Shown here in pieces: positions 1 through 12,300 of a DNA stretch of 64,000 nucleotides (position 1 is its first letter; every line of letters starts with the position of its first letter). Both the position numbers and the translations under genes were made by a program. Source of the DNA: Mycteria americana (lineage: Eukaryota > Chordata > Aves > Ciconiiformes > Ciconiidae); contig NC_134365.1 of assembly GCF_035582795.1 (NCBI RefSeq), positions 40,714,135 through 40,778,134 on the forward strand, written 5' to 3'. Under the pieces are notes generated by a model. The model did no database searches, was not told the DNA's origin, and saw only the letters and a list, made by a program, of their open reading frames with translations.

Positions 1-714
1 TGGCTCTGTCGTACATTGCTTCACAGCCGAGTCATTCACATGCACACACAAACACACATGCAGAAAGGGGACTTTCCTTGGCAGCACTCTGGCAGGCTGC
101 TGGAACATTTTTACAGCCAGTCGTGGATGTGACACTGTAAGTGCTCTGCACACAACCGTACATCATAACACCTCACTGGTTGTATTCAAGGAAAACATAC
201 AAGCAAGAAGTTTCAGCCTTACTTTCTGACTTTTAGACTCTGGTTAGACAGAACAAAAGTACAGAAATGGGCTGAAACAGTAAGTTAGACTTGAACAGGA
301 TCTACCTGCCATGAAATAGATTGTATTTTAAACCCAGTAAATAAGCTGTCACCTGAGGAACTATGAAGCCAATAGGTTTGCATGAGCACAAAGGATGTTA
401 CAGGCTACTACTTCTTAAAGCATTCTGCTGGATGGCAGCTTAAGGGAGTGGCAGAAATGTACTCCCAGCGCTAACCCAGTCTCCTCACAGCACCTTCTGC
501 TTTCGAGCCTGCTGGGTTAACTTTTGGCAGCGGTTATTTCTGGCAGCGGGGTAAAGAGAACGTTAAGGGCAGGATAGCTATGTTCAGCAAACACTGTAGG
601 CTTACAGTCGCTGTAATGCATCGCCCTCCTCCTCTTACAGCCGGCCGAAGCAAGGGGACGGGAAGGAACAGCCCGGCGTCCCGCCCCGAGCACCTGCCGT
701 GCCCTCCGCCGTAC
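1..714 (-). other. PTPRB: PTPRB intron after the first fibronectin-like exon (partial)
   Basis: The donor GTACGG follows the exon ending at 715. The rest, up to the window edge, shows no further PTPRB exon and no repeat that I recognise. Open frames here are GC-driven shadows of the neighbouring exon. Confidence 0.7.
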
Positions 715-991
715 CTGTCTGCACGGAGATGTTGACAGCCTCCCCGCCGGCGAGCGGCTCGATGCGGAGGTGGTACCAGGTCCCGGCCTCCAGGCCCCGC
801 AGGGTGCAGCCGTAGGAGCCGTTGCCCGTGGGGGCGGGCTGGCAGCCGGCCGCCTCCCCGTCCTCGGAGCGCCCGGCCAGGCTGAAGTTGCAGGCGCGGC
901 CCGCGGCGCCCCAGCGCAGCCGGACGCTCTGCCCGACGACGCGCCGCTCCGTCAGGTTGGCGCTGCATCCCGCCGCCTCCCCCGCCGCGGC
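715..991 (-). CDS. PTPRB: PTPRB exon 2: first fibronectin type III-like repeat (shared by both isoforms)
   Basis: The exon is bounded by an acceptor (CTCTCCGCAG) and the donor ACAG|GTACGG. It has 277 nt, enters in phase 0 and leaves in phase 1, the usual phase for fibronectin type III exons. It encodes about 92 residues starting AAAGEAAGCSANLT. Visible landmarks are the tryptophan of strand B (LRWGAAG), the segment RACNFSL, and the tyrosine-containing NGSYGCTLRGLEAGTWYHLR typical of strands E-F of the repeat. Four N-glycosylation sequons (NLT, NFS, NGS, NIS) fit an extracellular location. The layout agrees with the N-terminal repeat of mammalian PTPRB, although this copy is much richer in Ala, Gly and Arg because of the CpG-island composition. 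The exon follows either start: the proximal signal peptide or the Ser/Thr-rich exon at 6539-6777. Confidence 0.87.
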
Positions 992-1179
992 CTGCGGAGA
1001 GCGGGGAAAGCTCTGAGAGACCCGCCGGGCTCCGCCGGCCGCCCGTGCCCCCCCGCGCTCACCCCCCGACCCCGTCCCCGCTGCGTGCTGTGCCGGTGCG
1101 GGGCAAACCCGCCTGTGCCCCCCGGGCTCGGCTGGGACCTGCGAGGGGCGACCCCGCACCACCGCCCCCAGCCGCTCAC

Positions 1180-1233
1180 CTTGGTCAGGGCCAGCGCCGT
1201 CCACAGGGCGAATCCCGCTCCATAGCTCAGCAT
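1180..1233 (-). CDS. PTPRB: PTPRB exon 1 (proximal start): signal peptide
   Basis: The ATG at 1233 opens 18 codons, MLSYGAGFALWTALALTK, followed by the donor AAG|GTGAGC in phase 0. A short hydrophobic run after the start is a signal peptide, and the MLS-GAG-ALW pattern matches the known short-form PTPRB N-terminus. The start lies in a CpG island, and the G at -3 gives an acceptable initiation context. The intron to exon 2 is only 188 bp. The open frame appears to run on past the donor, but that extension is intronic, since a good donor and a good acceptor remove it in frame. Confidence 0.87.
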
Positions 1234-1293
1234 CGCCGACAGTTTTTAACCCCGAAAACCCTCGCGGGGAGGGGAAGAGGGGAAGGGAGGCGG

Positions 1294-1323
1294 CGGGGGT
1301 GGGTGCGGGGTGGGGTGGCGGGG
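1294..1323 (+). other. Potential G-quadruplex at the PTPRB proximal start
   Basis: Five G-runs of three to five guanines are separated by loops of one to four bases. They lie 60-90 bp upstream of the ATG at 1233, on the strand that is the template for PTPRB. Similar G-run clusters follow at about 1472-1489 and 1710-1738. Confidence 0.6.
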
Positions 1324-1949
1324 TATGAAGAAGCGAAGTGGCCGCGGCGGGCCCCGGGGGCCCCCCGCTCCCCGCCGGGCTCCGCGCGGCGGCCGCCGAG
1401 CCCTCTGCCGGGCCGCCCGCTTGCTGCATGCGCTCGGGGCTGCCCCGGCCGCCTCGCCGCCTCCCTGCCACCGGGGTGGGGTGGGGGGGCTGCCCGCCGC
1501 CCGCCCGCCCGCGGCTGAGGAGGAGCGGAGGAGGCGGGGGAGGCGGCCGCCGCTTCCCACGCTGCCATTCTGACCCGGGCTGACTCTGCCGGAGCCTTTC
1601 CCGCCGACTTCCGCAATCAAGAGGCGATTTCCTCGCGTCTCGCTGCGGGGGGCGAAGCGCGGCGACCCGGGACCTGCCGCCCGCCGCCGCCCCCGCGCCC
1701 CCCGACCAGGGGGGCGCGGGGGCGGCTGGCCCCGGGGTGCCGCCCCTCGCTCCTCGTGGGTCCTACCTTCCTCCCGGCTCCTCTCCCACCCCACCTCCCT
1801 TCCTTCCTCGCCGCTTCCTCCCTATGTCGGCTCTCCCCCGGGGCTTCTCTCCCCGTGCTCCTGCTGGCTCATGGGGGCCCCTCGGCCCCTCAGCGCTGCC
1901 GTTGTTGGTGGGGGGCGGCAGCACTCCCGCCTCACGCCGGCTGCATCTC

Positions 1950-2295
1950 ACTTGCCGCCTTGCCTTGCCTCATGGCTGCCTCGCCTCATAACTGCCTCTC
2001 CTCGCGTCTGCCTCACCTCATGCCCACCTTGCCTTGCATCTGCCTTGCCTCATGGCTGCCTCGTCTCATGCTTGCCTCGCCTCATGCCCGCCTCGCCTCA
2101 CGCCCGCCTCGCCTCACGCCTGGCTTGCCTCATGGCTGCCTTGCCTCGCATGCCCCCTTCTCCTCACGCCTGCCACCCCTCATGGCTGCCACCCCTCATG
2201 GCTGCCTCGCCTCACATCTGCCTCACTTCATGGCCACCTTGCCTTGCATGCCTGCTTCTCCTCATGCCTGCCACCCCTCACACCCGCCCCATCTC
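1950..2295. repeat. Degenerate CT/GA-asymmetric minisatellite upstream of PTPRB exon 1
   Basis: About 345 bp are built from imperfect units of roughly 15-18 bp of the form CTGCCTCGCCTCATGCC. Variants are CGCC/TGCC and CTCAC/CTCAT, and a longer segment (CACCTTGCCTTGCAT) recurs at ~2026 and ~2237. All three plus-strand frames are open because the unit carries no stop, which explains the overlapping open frames here. No coding evidence. It sits 0.7-1.1 kb upstream of the proximal start. Confidence 0.8.
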
Positions 2296-5200
2296 CTGGC
2301 CCACCCTCTTCTTGGCCTCAGCCATCACTAAACCGCCATTCCAGCTCCCGTGTCCCAAACATTTACATTTTTAGGGTTAGTCGTGGACCACCAAGGCCTC
2401 CGTCCTCTCCCCGGCCCTGCGGCACCATGACCAGAGGCATTGCGGCAAGGAGACTCCCGGCAGAGCCTGACGCCAAGCTCCTGCCTGCAGCCCCACGTGC
2501 CGGCAGAGTAGCAGCCCGTCTGTCAGCGACCAAGTTATCTCAGGTTTTTGTTTTGTTCTGCATTGACTTGTGTCCTTGAAACAATTCCTTCCCACATCCC
2601 CTGAATAACTCCCAAGCTAAAATTGCACGCGCCACGGAAAGCAAGAAAAGTCTCCCTATTTTCAGACCGCAACTCCAAACCGGCTGCAGCCACAACACAG
2701 CTCTGTTTCTGTCATGCATGCCCATTTCCTTCTTGTTTTGGTTTCAGCCTCTTAAAACTCACGTATAAGTATATGTGGGGTGGGGTGAGGGAGAAGAAAC
2801 GTAGTGAGAAGTGTTTTGGACCTTCAGATACTCAAACAGACAATAACCTAGCACCCATGGGGTAAATTTGAGATTGCATAAAGGGGGAGGAATTTGACGT
2901 TTACTTTCTTCACATGGGAATGGCACTTTTCTGCATCTTTCTGTACTGTATGATGCACATGGGATTTTAACTTTTAAAAGCAGCGCCTCAAACAAATTGA
3001 ACACCATCTCCGTTTCACTTTTACCCCATTTTAGGCAGAAAAAGGTGCCAGGGTTTACAAATGTTAGTCTGCCTTTTAGGGGAGCTGCTGCTGCAGGATT
3101 TCAGGATTTTTCTGGGCATGAACCTGTCAAACAAGTTACAAATATCTGAAAAATCTAGCTTTCATTCAGAAATTCTCATTCAGAAACCAGAGGTCTGAGC
3201 ACTCTTGGGTGGTTTCTGTGGAAAGCTTCATCTGTCCCAGTGGAGCTCCATGCCTGGTCCTCGGGGCATGGCACAGAAAGTGTTGGGCTTTACTCTCTAA
3301 AGGCTTGGGATGATTAATAATGTCATGAATATCACCTTAAGTGAGGATATAAATATGCGTTGATTATTATGCCATTCTCAAGCCCATTTCAGAACAAGAT
3401 CTCCCTTGGAAGAGATGTTTTCCGTACTGCAGACAAAAGGAGGGACCATGCCCCAAAGAGCTAGTACATCCATAAACAAACCATTGATGGAAAACACAAG
3501 GTGTGTGTATTAGACCTAAACTGGGAGTAAAATGATGTAGGTGTCTTGTAATCAGTTCATGGTGTGAGATTTCTGGCAGCATAAATTCATCTTTAGATGA
3601 TTGTGCTTTTGGGAACTAATGGCATAAACCACACCAATATTCTTCCAGCACTGGAAAAGAGCAAATCTGAAGGCTTATCGGGATGTTTGGATTACTTCAA
3701 CCCCCTCTCTGAAAATGAGAATATTTGGAGTAACCTGCCTTTTCTTGGAAAGTGGAGCTCACATTGTAGGGATTTTTGAAAACATCCATAATCTGAATTT
3801 GCAGGGAAGATGTAATTCAGATATGTAGGTGTAAATTAGTTAAGTAGATGTAATATATGAAAGTAAAAAAAATCAGTGCAAACTTACAAATGTCAGGAAA
3901 GAAATTGAAACTACCACAAGTGAATTTTAAAGACCTTGGAAATACCTGTCTGTCTGTCTCTCCAAGCTAATGTAAGATAATCTGTGGAGAAAAGGGATGT
4001 TGCTGCTTCTCAGCATTGCCTATAATTTAGAAGTTCCTACTTTATTACTCTTATTCTTGCTATTGTAAAATCTTTAAAACTACTCTGCTATATTGGTAGG
4101 AAAGTACTAGTTTATTAAGGGTTTTGAGACTTCCTTCTGTACGTTATCCAGCACAAAGCTGATGTAAGGGTAAGGTCTACCACAGACGTTGATGCCAGCA
4201 CTGGAATAAAACAGAAGGGGTCCACAATTCACTGGTGGCAATATATTTATACAGAATAGCCAAGATAATACGAGTAATTATTTCCAGACTGAATACATTG
4301 AATAAATGGACTTTTAGCAAATCAGCAGTCACACAGCCTTTAACACTTACCGATCTGTGTGGCTAGCCAAGAAACTAATTAAAAAAGAAAAAAGAAAAAA
4401 AAAAAAAGAACTGGAAGTGAGTTTTGGGAGTGGCCGGACATGTCTCTAATAGCAGGCTCCAAAGTCCCTTTCAGACACTTTCCCAAGGTTTCCTGACTTC
4501 TTTTTTTTTAACACCAACCTCTCTCTCTGTCTCTCTAATCAAGAGGAAATGGGCTTTGCATAGCTTTTGTCATGGCTTGAAAGTGCAAGCTGCAGTTTTA
4601 CTTGAAATCCAAGGCTGCTTGAAGCCAAACATTTTGTTCGATTGAAGTGTCACCATTGTCCCCCCCAAAATGGGTACGCTCACAGTCAAATAACATCAAG
4701 GCTTTAGTTCTACAAAGAAGAGGACCTAGCCTGGGCAAATGCAGTTCATAGAAGGTATTGTCTTCCTAACAACAATACTCAGCGCTTACTTAGTCTATGT
4801 GTTTTCAAAGTATCATGTTAAATCTGGCTAATCCTTTAACGACCCTGCTAGTTTGACAAAAATGTTTTTAACTCCACTGTTAAGACAGGGAAACTGAGAG
4901 ATGGAGGCCAAAGATTTTAAGTTTGTGTGTCTAAATTGGTGTATCTAGATTCAAATGTCCAGACCCGGCTGGAGGCTCTAAGGGACAGATATTAATGATT
5001 TTTTTTTTTCATGGATATGCTTAGAATGCTTATCATCAGGATTCTGGTTTGAAAGCTTTGACCTAAGCAACTTGCTCAGTGCAAATTATGTGAATCAGGA
5101 GGTGAACTGGGGTAGGAACAGACGAGGTAGTAGCTTGAGTTCAAAGGGTGCCATTTCTCTAGCACTGGTGGGATTATTTAGTAGGAGTGCTGGAGGCAGT

Positions 5201-6538
5201 TTGGGTAATACCAGATTATATAGGACATTTCCATTTGGAGGAAACCAGTATTCTGTGCAGGAGGTATGCATATGGACAGAGGGCATGGGGAAATAAGCTC
5301 AGCCTGCCTGCACCAAGCCAGAATAATCGTATTTTAAAAGAACTGTCTCCATCAGCTATGGAACAGGGTGCAGTGCATCCATCATCGGCTCAGTCCCTTC
5401 CCCTCATCAGCACTAGAACAGCAGTGTCAGGGTCCGTAAACCTTCAAGTGGGTTATTTGGGTCAACACAGTCCTGGGTGTCACTACTTCTCCTTTCTCCC
5501 TGTCTCTAGTGATGTTGTTCATACCAGATCGTACAGATTGCTCTGTCCACAGTCCTCCCAAATACGACACACATTTCTTAGTCTTATCCACACTAACACT
5601 GACACCCAAAGTAGTAACTGAAACAGCATGTTTGTCTGCCTCAATACATTGAGTGCAGTGTGGTCTCCTGGAGAAGAAGCCACAGGGAATTTAGGGATTT
5701 TCAGTTCTAAACCACTACGTGTTGATAGCGATACAGTGACCAATAATGTCCTGCATGCTTTAGCTCTAACTTCCCGTGCACATTTTGCCAATGGTGATTC
5801 CAGATTTGCTCTCAGATTGCTTAACTTGCAGAAAAGGAAGACTGGAAACTGATGAGGAGGTACTGAACGCCCACCATTAGCTCCTTCTATGGATGGGGCT
5901 GGCACCCCCGTTCCCCCCCTCTGCCAGGGCTGTTTGTGGTTGGACAAAGCAGAGACCAAGAAGTGGCTGTGTCTCCACTCTGCCTATCGGTCAGTAGATA
6001 AGCTGACCAGGGTCAAGGCCAGGCTTCCTTGTAAGGCAAGTTAAAGCATTCGGATTTCACTTGCTTTGATCTGTAAACCATGTAGGTAATTTTAGGACTC
6101 AATCATCCTAAATAAGGTCATAAAACATACTGTGATTCTTAGAGCGTAATTAGAGCTAGACCCTCATTTCATGCAACAAACCAATGGCAGAGCCTAAGTC
6201 ACTGAGAGCAGATACTCAGGCTCCTGTGGCTCCTGCCACGTCCGTGAGCTTTCCATTGCTCCTCACGTATCCCAAGCATTTCCCTCGAGCTTAGAGATTT
6301 TCCCAATGCATTGAGCACACCAGGATTGTGCTGTACAGAAGAGGCAGAATTTTTCTGCAGCTGTGCTTCTAGCAAAGGGCACCATCAGCATGAAAAAAGC
6401 ATCCCATCAAAATAAAGCACAAAGCTTAGTCCTGTAGCTGTTTTTTTTAGTCCACGAAACATCCACCTGTAATAGCTATCAGGCTCCACAGAGTGGAGCA
6501 GGCTTAATAAAAATCAATCAATAATCCTTCTGCCTTAC
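2296..6538 (-). other. PTPRB long-isoform intron (upstream of the proximal promoter)
   Basis: This lies between the minisatellite and the Ser/Thr-rich exon. I see no exon with plausible splice sites and no recognisable transposon. There is an A-rich tract at about 4379-4409. Otherwise ordinary AT-rich avian intron. Confidence 0.65.
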
Positions 6539-6777
6539 CTCTTCTGTAGTGCTAGAGTATTGAAGAGTGGTTGTTGGAATCCAGGCTTTCTCTGTTACTG
6601 CAGATTTCAAGTCAAAGTAGAGGTTTTCAATGAGATTTTTACTGAAGTGTTCAGTCACGTTTCTGATAAACATCTCTGTGCTGCTCTTCAGCAGATTTTC
6701 AGGCCTAGAGGTAACAGCATTTAAAGGGGAGGATGTAGTTCTAGTACTCCATACAGAAGTGTCTGCATCTTGGAGAT
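6539..6777 (-). CDS. PTPRB: PTPRB distal exon C: Ser/Thr-rich linker
   Basis: The acceptor TTTGTCTTAG precedes position 6777 and the donor GAG|GTAAGG follows 6539. The 239 nt enter in phase 1 and leave in phase 0, exactly what is needed to join the lectin-like exon (phase 1) to exon 2 (phase 0). The 80 residues begin DLQDADTSVWSTRTTSSPLN and end TTTLQYSSTTEE. They are rich in Ser and Thr, with one N-glycosylation sequon (NVT), and carry no known fold that I recognise, so they are probably an extracellular linker. Support comes from the open frame between good splice sites and the phase match. No homology was used. Confidence 0.75.
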
Positions 6778-7208
6778 CTAAGACAAATAAAGGAAAGTAA
6801 TTAAAATCAGCTCTACATTTTTATAAACAATTCTTTAGATGCCAATAAATGTGGCTGATACGACTTCTAAGTAGTTTAAGTGCACCTGTCAGTTCTATAG
6901 TTTTTTGTTTTCAGTGCAAACATGTATTTTGCATCAATACCAAAGTCTGTGCAAAACAAAAGCAGAAAAAAATTAATTTCCCTGAACATTCATACCATTC
7001 ATTTTAAATACAGTCCATCAATGACTCTGAAGTGAAGGGTTGTACTTTGTCACTAGCAGCACAATGTTTTCACTCATAGCTTTTTCACTTGCTTGAGTCT
7101 ATCAAACAGCACGCAGTTTCAGCTTTATATGGTCAACCCCCCCCTTGTAGGTATATGGGCCAGATTCTCATCTGCCTTTGGTTGGTGTAAGTTCAAAATA
7201 TGGCTTTA

Positions 7209-7276
7209 TTCAAGATAATTTTTCAAGATAATTTGTTCAAGATAATTTTTTGTTCAAGATATTTGTTCAAGATAAG
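7209..7276. repeat. Five-copy short tandem repeat (TTCAAGATAATTT unit)
   Basis: Five imperfect copies of a 13-16 bp unit starting TTCAAGATA follow one another, differing mainly in the length of the T-run between copies. Likely a small minisatellite. Confidence 0.85.
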
Positions 7277-9252
7277 TTCCTTGTGCCCACATGGGACATT
7301 GCTCTTGCATTTTTAAATCAGTCCCATGCAGAGACCGTGCTAACCCCTGACTGCTCTCTTCCCAAGGTTCAGCTAACAATCGTATCAGTTAACTGAAGTG
7401 TCTGCAAATATAATGGTGGATTTGCTTTTTCAGTCACGTATCCTTCAGAGAACGCCAAAGTTGCAATTAGAGCGCAGGAAAGATTTTACTACACATTTTT
7501 CCTCCACGTTTTCATGGCTCTTCCTCCCCATTGGTATGTATTTAATATCCTTTCTTTGTGGCTGTGAGGGCAGGGTTCAAGCTGTGGTGGCCTCTACATC
7601 TGGTAGCATCACATTTCAGCTAAGCGATTGGAATTACTCACTGGCCCCTTCTCCTCACAAAAAGCTGCCCTGCCATTGCTGGAGCACAGCTAGTGTGCAT
7701 TGGCTCAATGCCCAAGACACTTTGTTTGTCCTTGAACTGGGGTCTCCAGCATGACAGAACCTTGTTTTGCTGCTGAGCCACTGGGCTGGTTGCCATTTAT
7801 AACAATTTTAGCTCACAAACCCTCTAAAGAAAATGTAATGACTGGGTTAAATTGCAGCAGAAGCCTCCAAATGTAATTACTTGGTGTGCAATTATGATGT
7901 CTTAGCAGGCCAAAGTGTGATTACCTCTTACCCGAAGGATCAGTGGGTGAGCTTCCATGAAGCCAACATGATGGGGTTTTTTGTGTATGTGTAAATATAT
8001 ATGTTAACATGTTTATATAAAGAAACTTGCAGTACTCTCATTTGCATCCAGAAATAAATGTGAGACTGTAAGCCCTTGTAAGAGACACTTTCATGCAAGT
8101 GTTTCCTGTGCTTGACAGCACAGTGCATTCACCTGGTACACGGTTTTGGATCCTCTTGAAAAGGATTGGTTTGCTGGAATGGGTTGATACCCAGATTGAA
8201 CGTTTCCCCTCCTTTTATCTAACTCTGGGAATTCTCTGGGAATAAAAATCTCCAAGTCTCCATTTAATTACAAAAAATGTTGATCAAATATTTTTCCAAA
8301 TCAAGGCACTGAAAACAATACTACAGATCTAGTTCTGCTCTCTGTTATACCCCTGCAAAGGGTTTCATCAAACCCTCAGGTCTGGTCCGACACTGCATGA
8401 TCATCCTCATGCTGCTGCATTTGCAGAATCCCCTGCAGAGTGCCTATGGTGCAGAGTCTGCTGTAGTCCTAAGTCACATACCTTCATGGCCCCCACCAAA
8501 AGGACGGGGAGGAGTCTGGCAGGGGCAGCCTTGTGCTCAAGCTGTCGTCTTAGTTGACACAAGTCCAGACTTAGTCTAAATTCCATGTCAGTCATTGTTC
8601 CTGGGGATCTACTAGTTGGGGGTCTCTGAAAGTCTGCGGTAGGCAACTGGAAATGCTAGCCCCAAGGACTTGGAAAGAATTAGGCCTGCTGGCTCTGTGC
8701 CTCTCAGATATCTCCAAGTTCAGCAAGGAGTAGAACTTACTGATAGAAAGACGGCTAAAAAAAAAGTACATCTGAGTGGTCAGCAGCCACTTAGAAAAAA
8801 CGGCCACTCAGTTGGGTTCCTAAATATAGATTTACATACGCAACTTAAAAACACATTAAAAAAAAATCTTGGCTTTATTTACAGACAAATAGCAGCGATT
8901 CCAACAGGAAGACGTTTGCATTCCAGTGCAATTGTGCTTTAGGAAAGCTGCTGCTCCATAAAAGGGAAGCTGGTGCTGGCAGCGACATTTACGGGACTCA
9001 GCAGCCAGGGGATAACTGGCATTCCTGGTGCAGGAGCTGAGGGGAGAGCTTGACCCTCCTGGAAGCGAAACGCTTGGTCCTCAGAAATGTTCCACCAGCC
9101 TGAGGAGGTACCATGAACAAGCACTTGGTCAGTACACAACCCAACTCCTCTTGTTAAGCTCGGGGCTATTCTGGGTTTCCAGCCAAAGGATCTTTCCCAG
9201 CAAAGACTGACAACAGTCTGTTACCTGTAACCTATGGACGGAAATGGCTTGC

Positions 9253-9319
9253 GCATAGCACTATGCCATACTGGCATAGTATATGCCAGTATATGGCATA
9301 GCACTATGCCATACTGGCA
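9253..9319. repeat. Nested direct and inverted repeat, cruciform-prone
   Basis: A 24 bp unit (9253-9276) recurs exactly at 9296-9319. Each copy contains the self-complementary GCATAGCACTATGC, apart from its central bases. The middle forms a further inverted repeat: CCATACTGGCATA (9266-9278) against TATGCCAGTATATGG (9282-9296). The whole can fold into several competing hairpins. Confidence 0.85.
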
Positions 9320-12300
9320 ACATCAGATATACATACCAGTGCTTTCCGTGTATCCTACATTGGACTGACTAATAAGGTTCATATCTGCCCTCACTTCAAG
9401 AAAATCAGGATCCAGGTTTATATTCTCTTTCTAAGGAAAGCCACTATGGTCCTAGCATAAGGACCCTCATAGCCCTTCTTCAATAGCAGGCACTTATAAA
9501 AGAAAACTGCGTATTATAAGACCCAAGCAGACATATTTCTACACAACTTGAGTTTCAGATTTTTAAACCAGAAAAAACTCACCTCCCGTCTGGACATCAG
9601 TAAAGTACACAGAAATTTCAACAGTGGGATTTTTCAAAAGTGTTTAGCATTGTTCTAGCAGTCTCTTTGGAAATCAGTCATAAAACTGTTCATGGGAACA
9701 GAACTGCAGCACTGACACTGACGTTGATCACTAGTGGCTGAATGATACACAGTGTGTGAACATACCATTGTAATCATCAGTAGCACACCCAGGAGAAATT
9801 ATGACATTCTGACTAAGCGCATATTTCATCCATGGGGTGTACTGCAGACTGCATCCATCTGCACAGCAGCAGGCCGCTTACAAGAAAAGGAAATCCATAC
9901 GTTTTACATGTATGATGAGCAAGAGCGCTGATAGTTGTCAAGTACTGAGAACCCTACAGTGGTGCCTTCAGACTCAGATGAGCCGGCATGGTGCAGCTTT
10001 CTGAAATAGCTTGCGTCGTACCAGTCTGCCTACCCTATTAAAGCACAGTTTCAGAAAACTAAGGCTGAACTGCTAGTGAAACATAAATGAATCAGATAGC
10101 TATTGTATAAGAAAAAATACTCGGTAAGACTGCATCTCACTTGCTGACAGCGAGACTTGCAACTAGAAGGGGTTGTTTTAAGATCTCTGTATGTGCAGGA
10201 AAAATGAATTATCTTTTTAGCTGTCTAACTACTTGTAAATAGACTGCAAAAATAAAGACTCTATTTAAAAAACATACTTCAGATTTCTGTTGTATGTAGG
10301 AGTGTGACAGAAGAACAAAATCCACTAAGTGTCCTTTGTTTCCCATTCAATGTAGACCTTTTAAAAACTACAAAATCTATGCTACTTGAAAAATTTTTAC
10401 CGTCTTTATCTGAAATGTCGTAGAAATTAGCGGTGTATGTATCTCATGTCAGAGAGGTCAAATGTCTCCAAACTCCAGTCTAATCCTGAGCTGCTCTTTC
10501 ACTTGCTTGTTTTTGAGATGCTGAAGTAGCCACTTAAAGGCTCGTCCAGCACCAGTGGTAGTAGAACACCCCAGATAACTACGGTGATAATACCGCAGCT
10601 CTATCAGCCCTATTTCTGACACTCTGGATAGCCCCAGCTCACCCTGAAGTGGATTTTCGGTCACTGAAAGGTATCTAGACTCCATTAACTCCATGGATTA
10701 CCTCTCTACTGAAGAGAGCTCAGAAAGGTAACTACTTGTAGACACCTAGGACTTGGTTCAGTTGCCTAAACAGAGTTGCCTAGTGCAATCTGAACTGCCC
10801 TAGGACATGTGAAACATGTGCTCAGGGCTCTCATAGCACCTATGGAAGACCTATGTCTTTCTGGGTAGGCAGTCAGAGGTCAGGTGGGATATCCTGGACC
10901 ATCTCAAATGGCAAAAGCACCTATGTTGAGGCAACTGAAATAAGCCCTCCTTCAGATACCTACATTTAGACACCTAGAAGCTGAAACCCACTCCAGCTTC
11001 TACACAGAGATCCATACAAAATAAAGGGAGAGAATGTAATCATGAAAATTACCAGTATAGTTGTCTGGAATTGGCTTCTTTGTTAGCACTCACAGCAGAA
11101 GATGAAATAGTAAAGCAGGACTCCTGGTTGTTCTGGGAAGCAGTTCATATCGTTCCGTTTTTTCCCTATGAAAGTAGCTGAGCTGATTTTGTTCTGTACT
11201 GTCTGCACTGTGGCTCACTGAGACTTTGAAAATTTACAAAAACCAAAGACCTAGGCTATACTGCAGAGTTTTCAATTTCTTTTTACAAAATGTAAAAACA
11301 CATTTATCTTTGAGCTTCTGTCAGTATGCTGTTGGATTGTGTACAAGGTCTTGTAATTATCTCCAAGGATCAGACATTGACGCCTTTTTTTTTCAGCTGG
11401 AGCTGAGCAAAAGTGGCCAGCCATGTAGTGCTTTGACCAAAGAAAGAAGATTCAAGTAATTTTTGGCATTTCATGGGTTCACATAGATGTTAGCAAACTC
11501 TTTTACTTACAAAATCCTATAAAATAATAATTCAGGGAGATAAAAATGGGTTTGAGTGAATGTTTTTTAGGAAAAAAGTTTTGCGTCAACTCGAAGGTGG
11601 AATGAAAATATTGATTCTCGCTGTTCTAGTTTATCCTGGAGAAATTTGTAAACGTTACACATGCAAAAATCCAACCTGTTGTGCACCTATGGATGGATTA
11701 TTGCAGTCATTACAAACACTAAAGGTTTGGAAAAATTAAAGCCCAGAGATATTAAGATGATCTCAAAAGTGCTGCCTTTTCTGTGCTTCTGCCAGCTTGC
11801 TTTGGTGCCCTTCCGCTTTCCCAAGAGCGCCAAGAAGATGCACGTGTCTTCCCTTACCATGTTCTGCAGTTGCTACTGCTGCTCCAGTGGTTTGGAGCGT
11901 GCACTGCTCTGGTCTCTTCCACCCTCCATCTCACCCACTGACATGTCAGCAGTGGGATGTGAACTCAATAAGCTCAGGTTCTGATATGAAGCAGGCAAAT
12001 TGAAAATGGGATAAGGGGAAGAGAGAAGCCCACGTGAAGGAGAAGATACAGGGCCAGAAACTGGGGTAGAAAGGAGGAAGGACTGTGGAGATAACAGTTT
12101 GAATGTCAGATGGCACATCAGGCTTTGGCTCAAACATAGTATCTGATATTTTGTCTGTTTTAGACTGCAAACAAAACGAGATAAAAAGATGCTGTATTTG
12201 TTATTTGAATTCCTTGTCCAACTTGTTTTATATCTTTGTAGATCCCACTATGGTTCTTAAGTACTTGGCACATAACAATAAGTAATAAAACCATTCTGCT

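Larger units (their letters stand above)
640..1800 (-). promoter_or_regulatory. PTPRB: CpG island and proximal PTPRB promoter
   Basis: This is the most GC- and CpG-rich stretch in the window. It covers exons 1 and 2 and about 570 bp upstream of the ATG at 1233. It contains many GC-box-like strings (GGGCGGGG and variants on either strand) and no clear TATA box, as expected for a CpG-island promoter. Transcription would run right to left, with the start site probably between ~1240 and ~1700. The exact start cannot be fixed from sequence. Confidence 0.75.

Noticed and set aside
534..968. 144-residue minus-strand frame over exon 2
   Set aside because: Arg/Gly/Ala-rich shadow of the PTPRB exon in another frame.
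635..1471. 278-residue minus-strand open frame over the PTPRB start
   Set aside because: It reads through two introns and the CpG-island promoter; only 715-991 within it is the real exon.
1737..2579. Three overlapping plus-strand open frames of 167-191 residues
   Set aside because: They arise from a stop-free CT-rich minisatellite that is open in all three frames.
10735..10990. Segment with recurring AGACACCTAG / CCTAGG strings, resembling an old interspersed repeat
   Set aside because: Too diverged to assign to a family without a repeat library; noted in the intron entry only.
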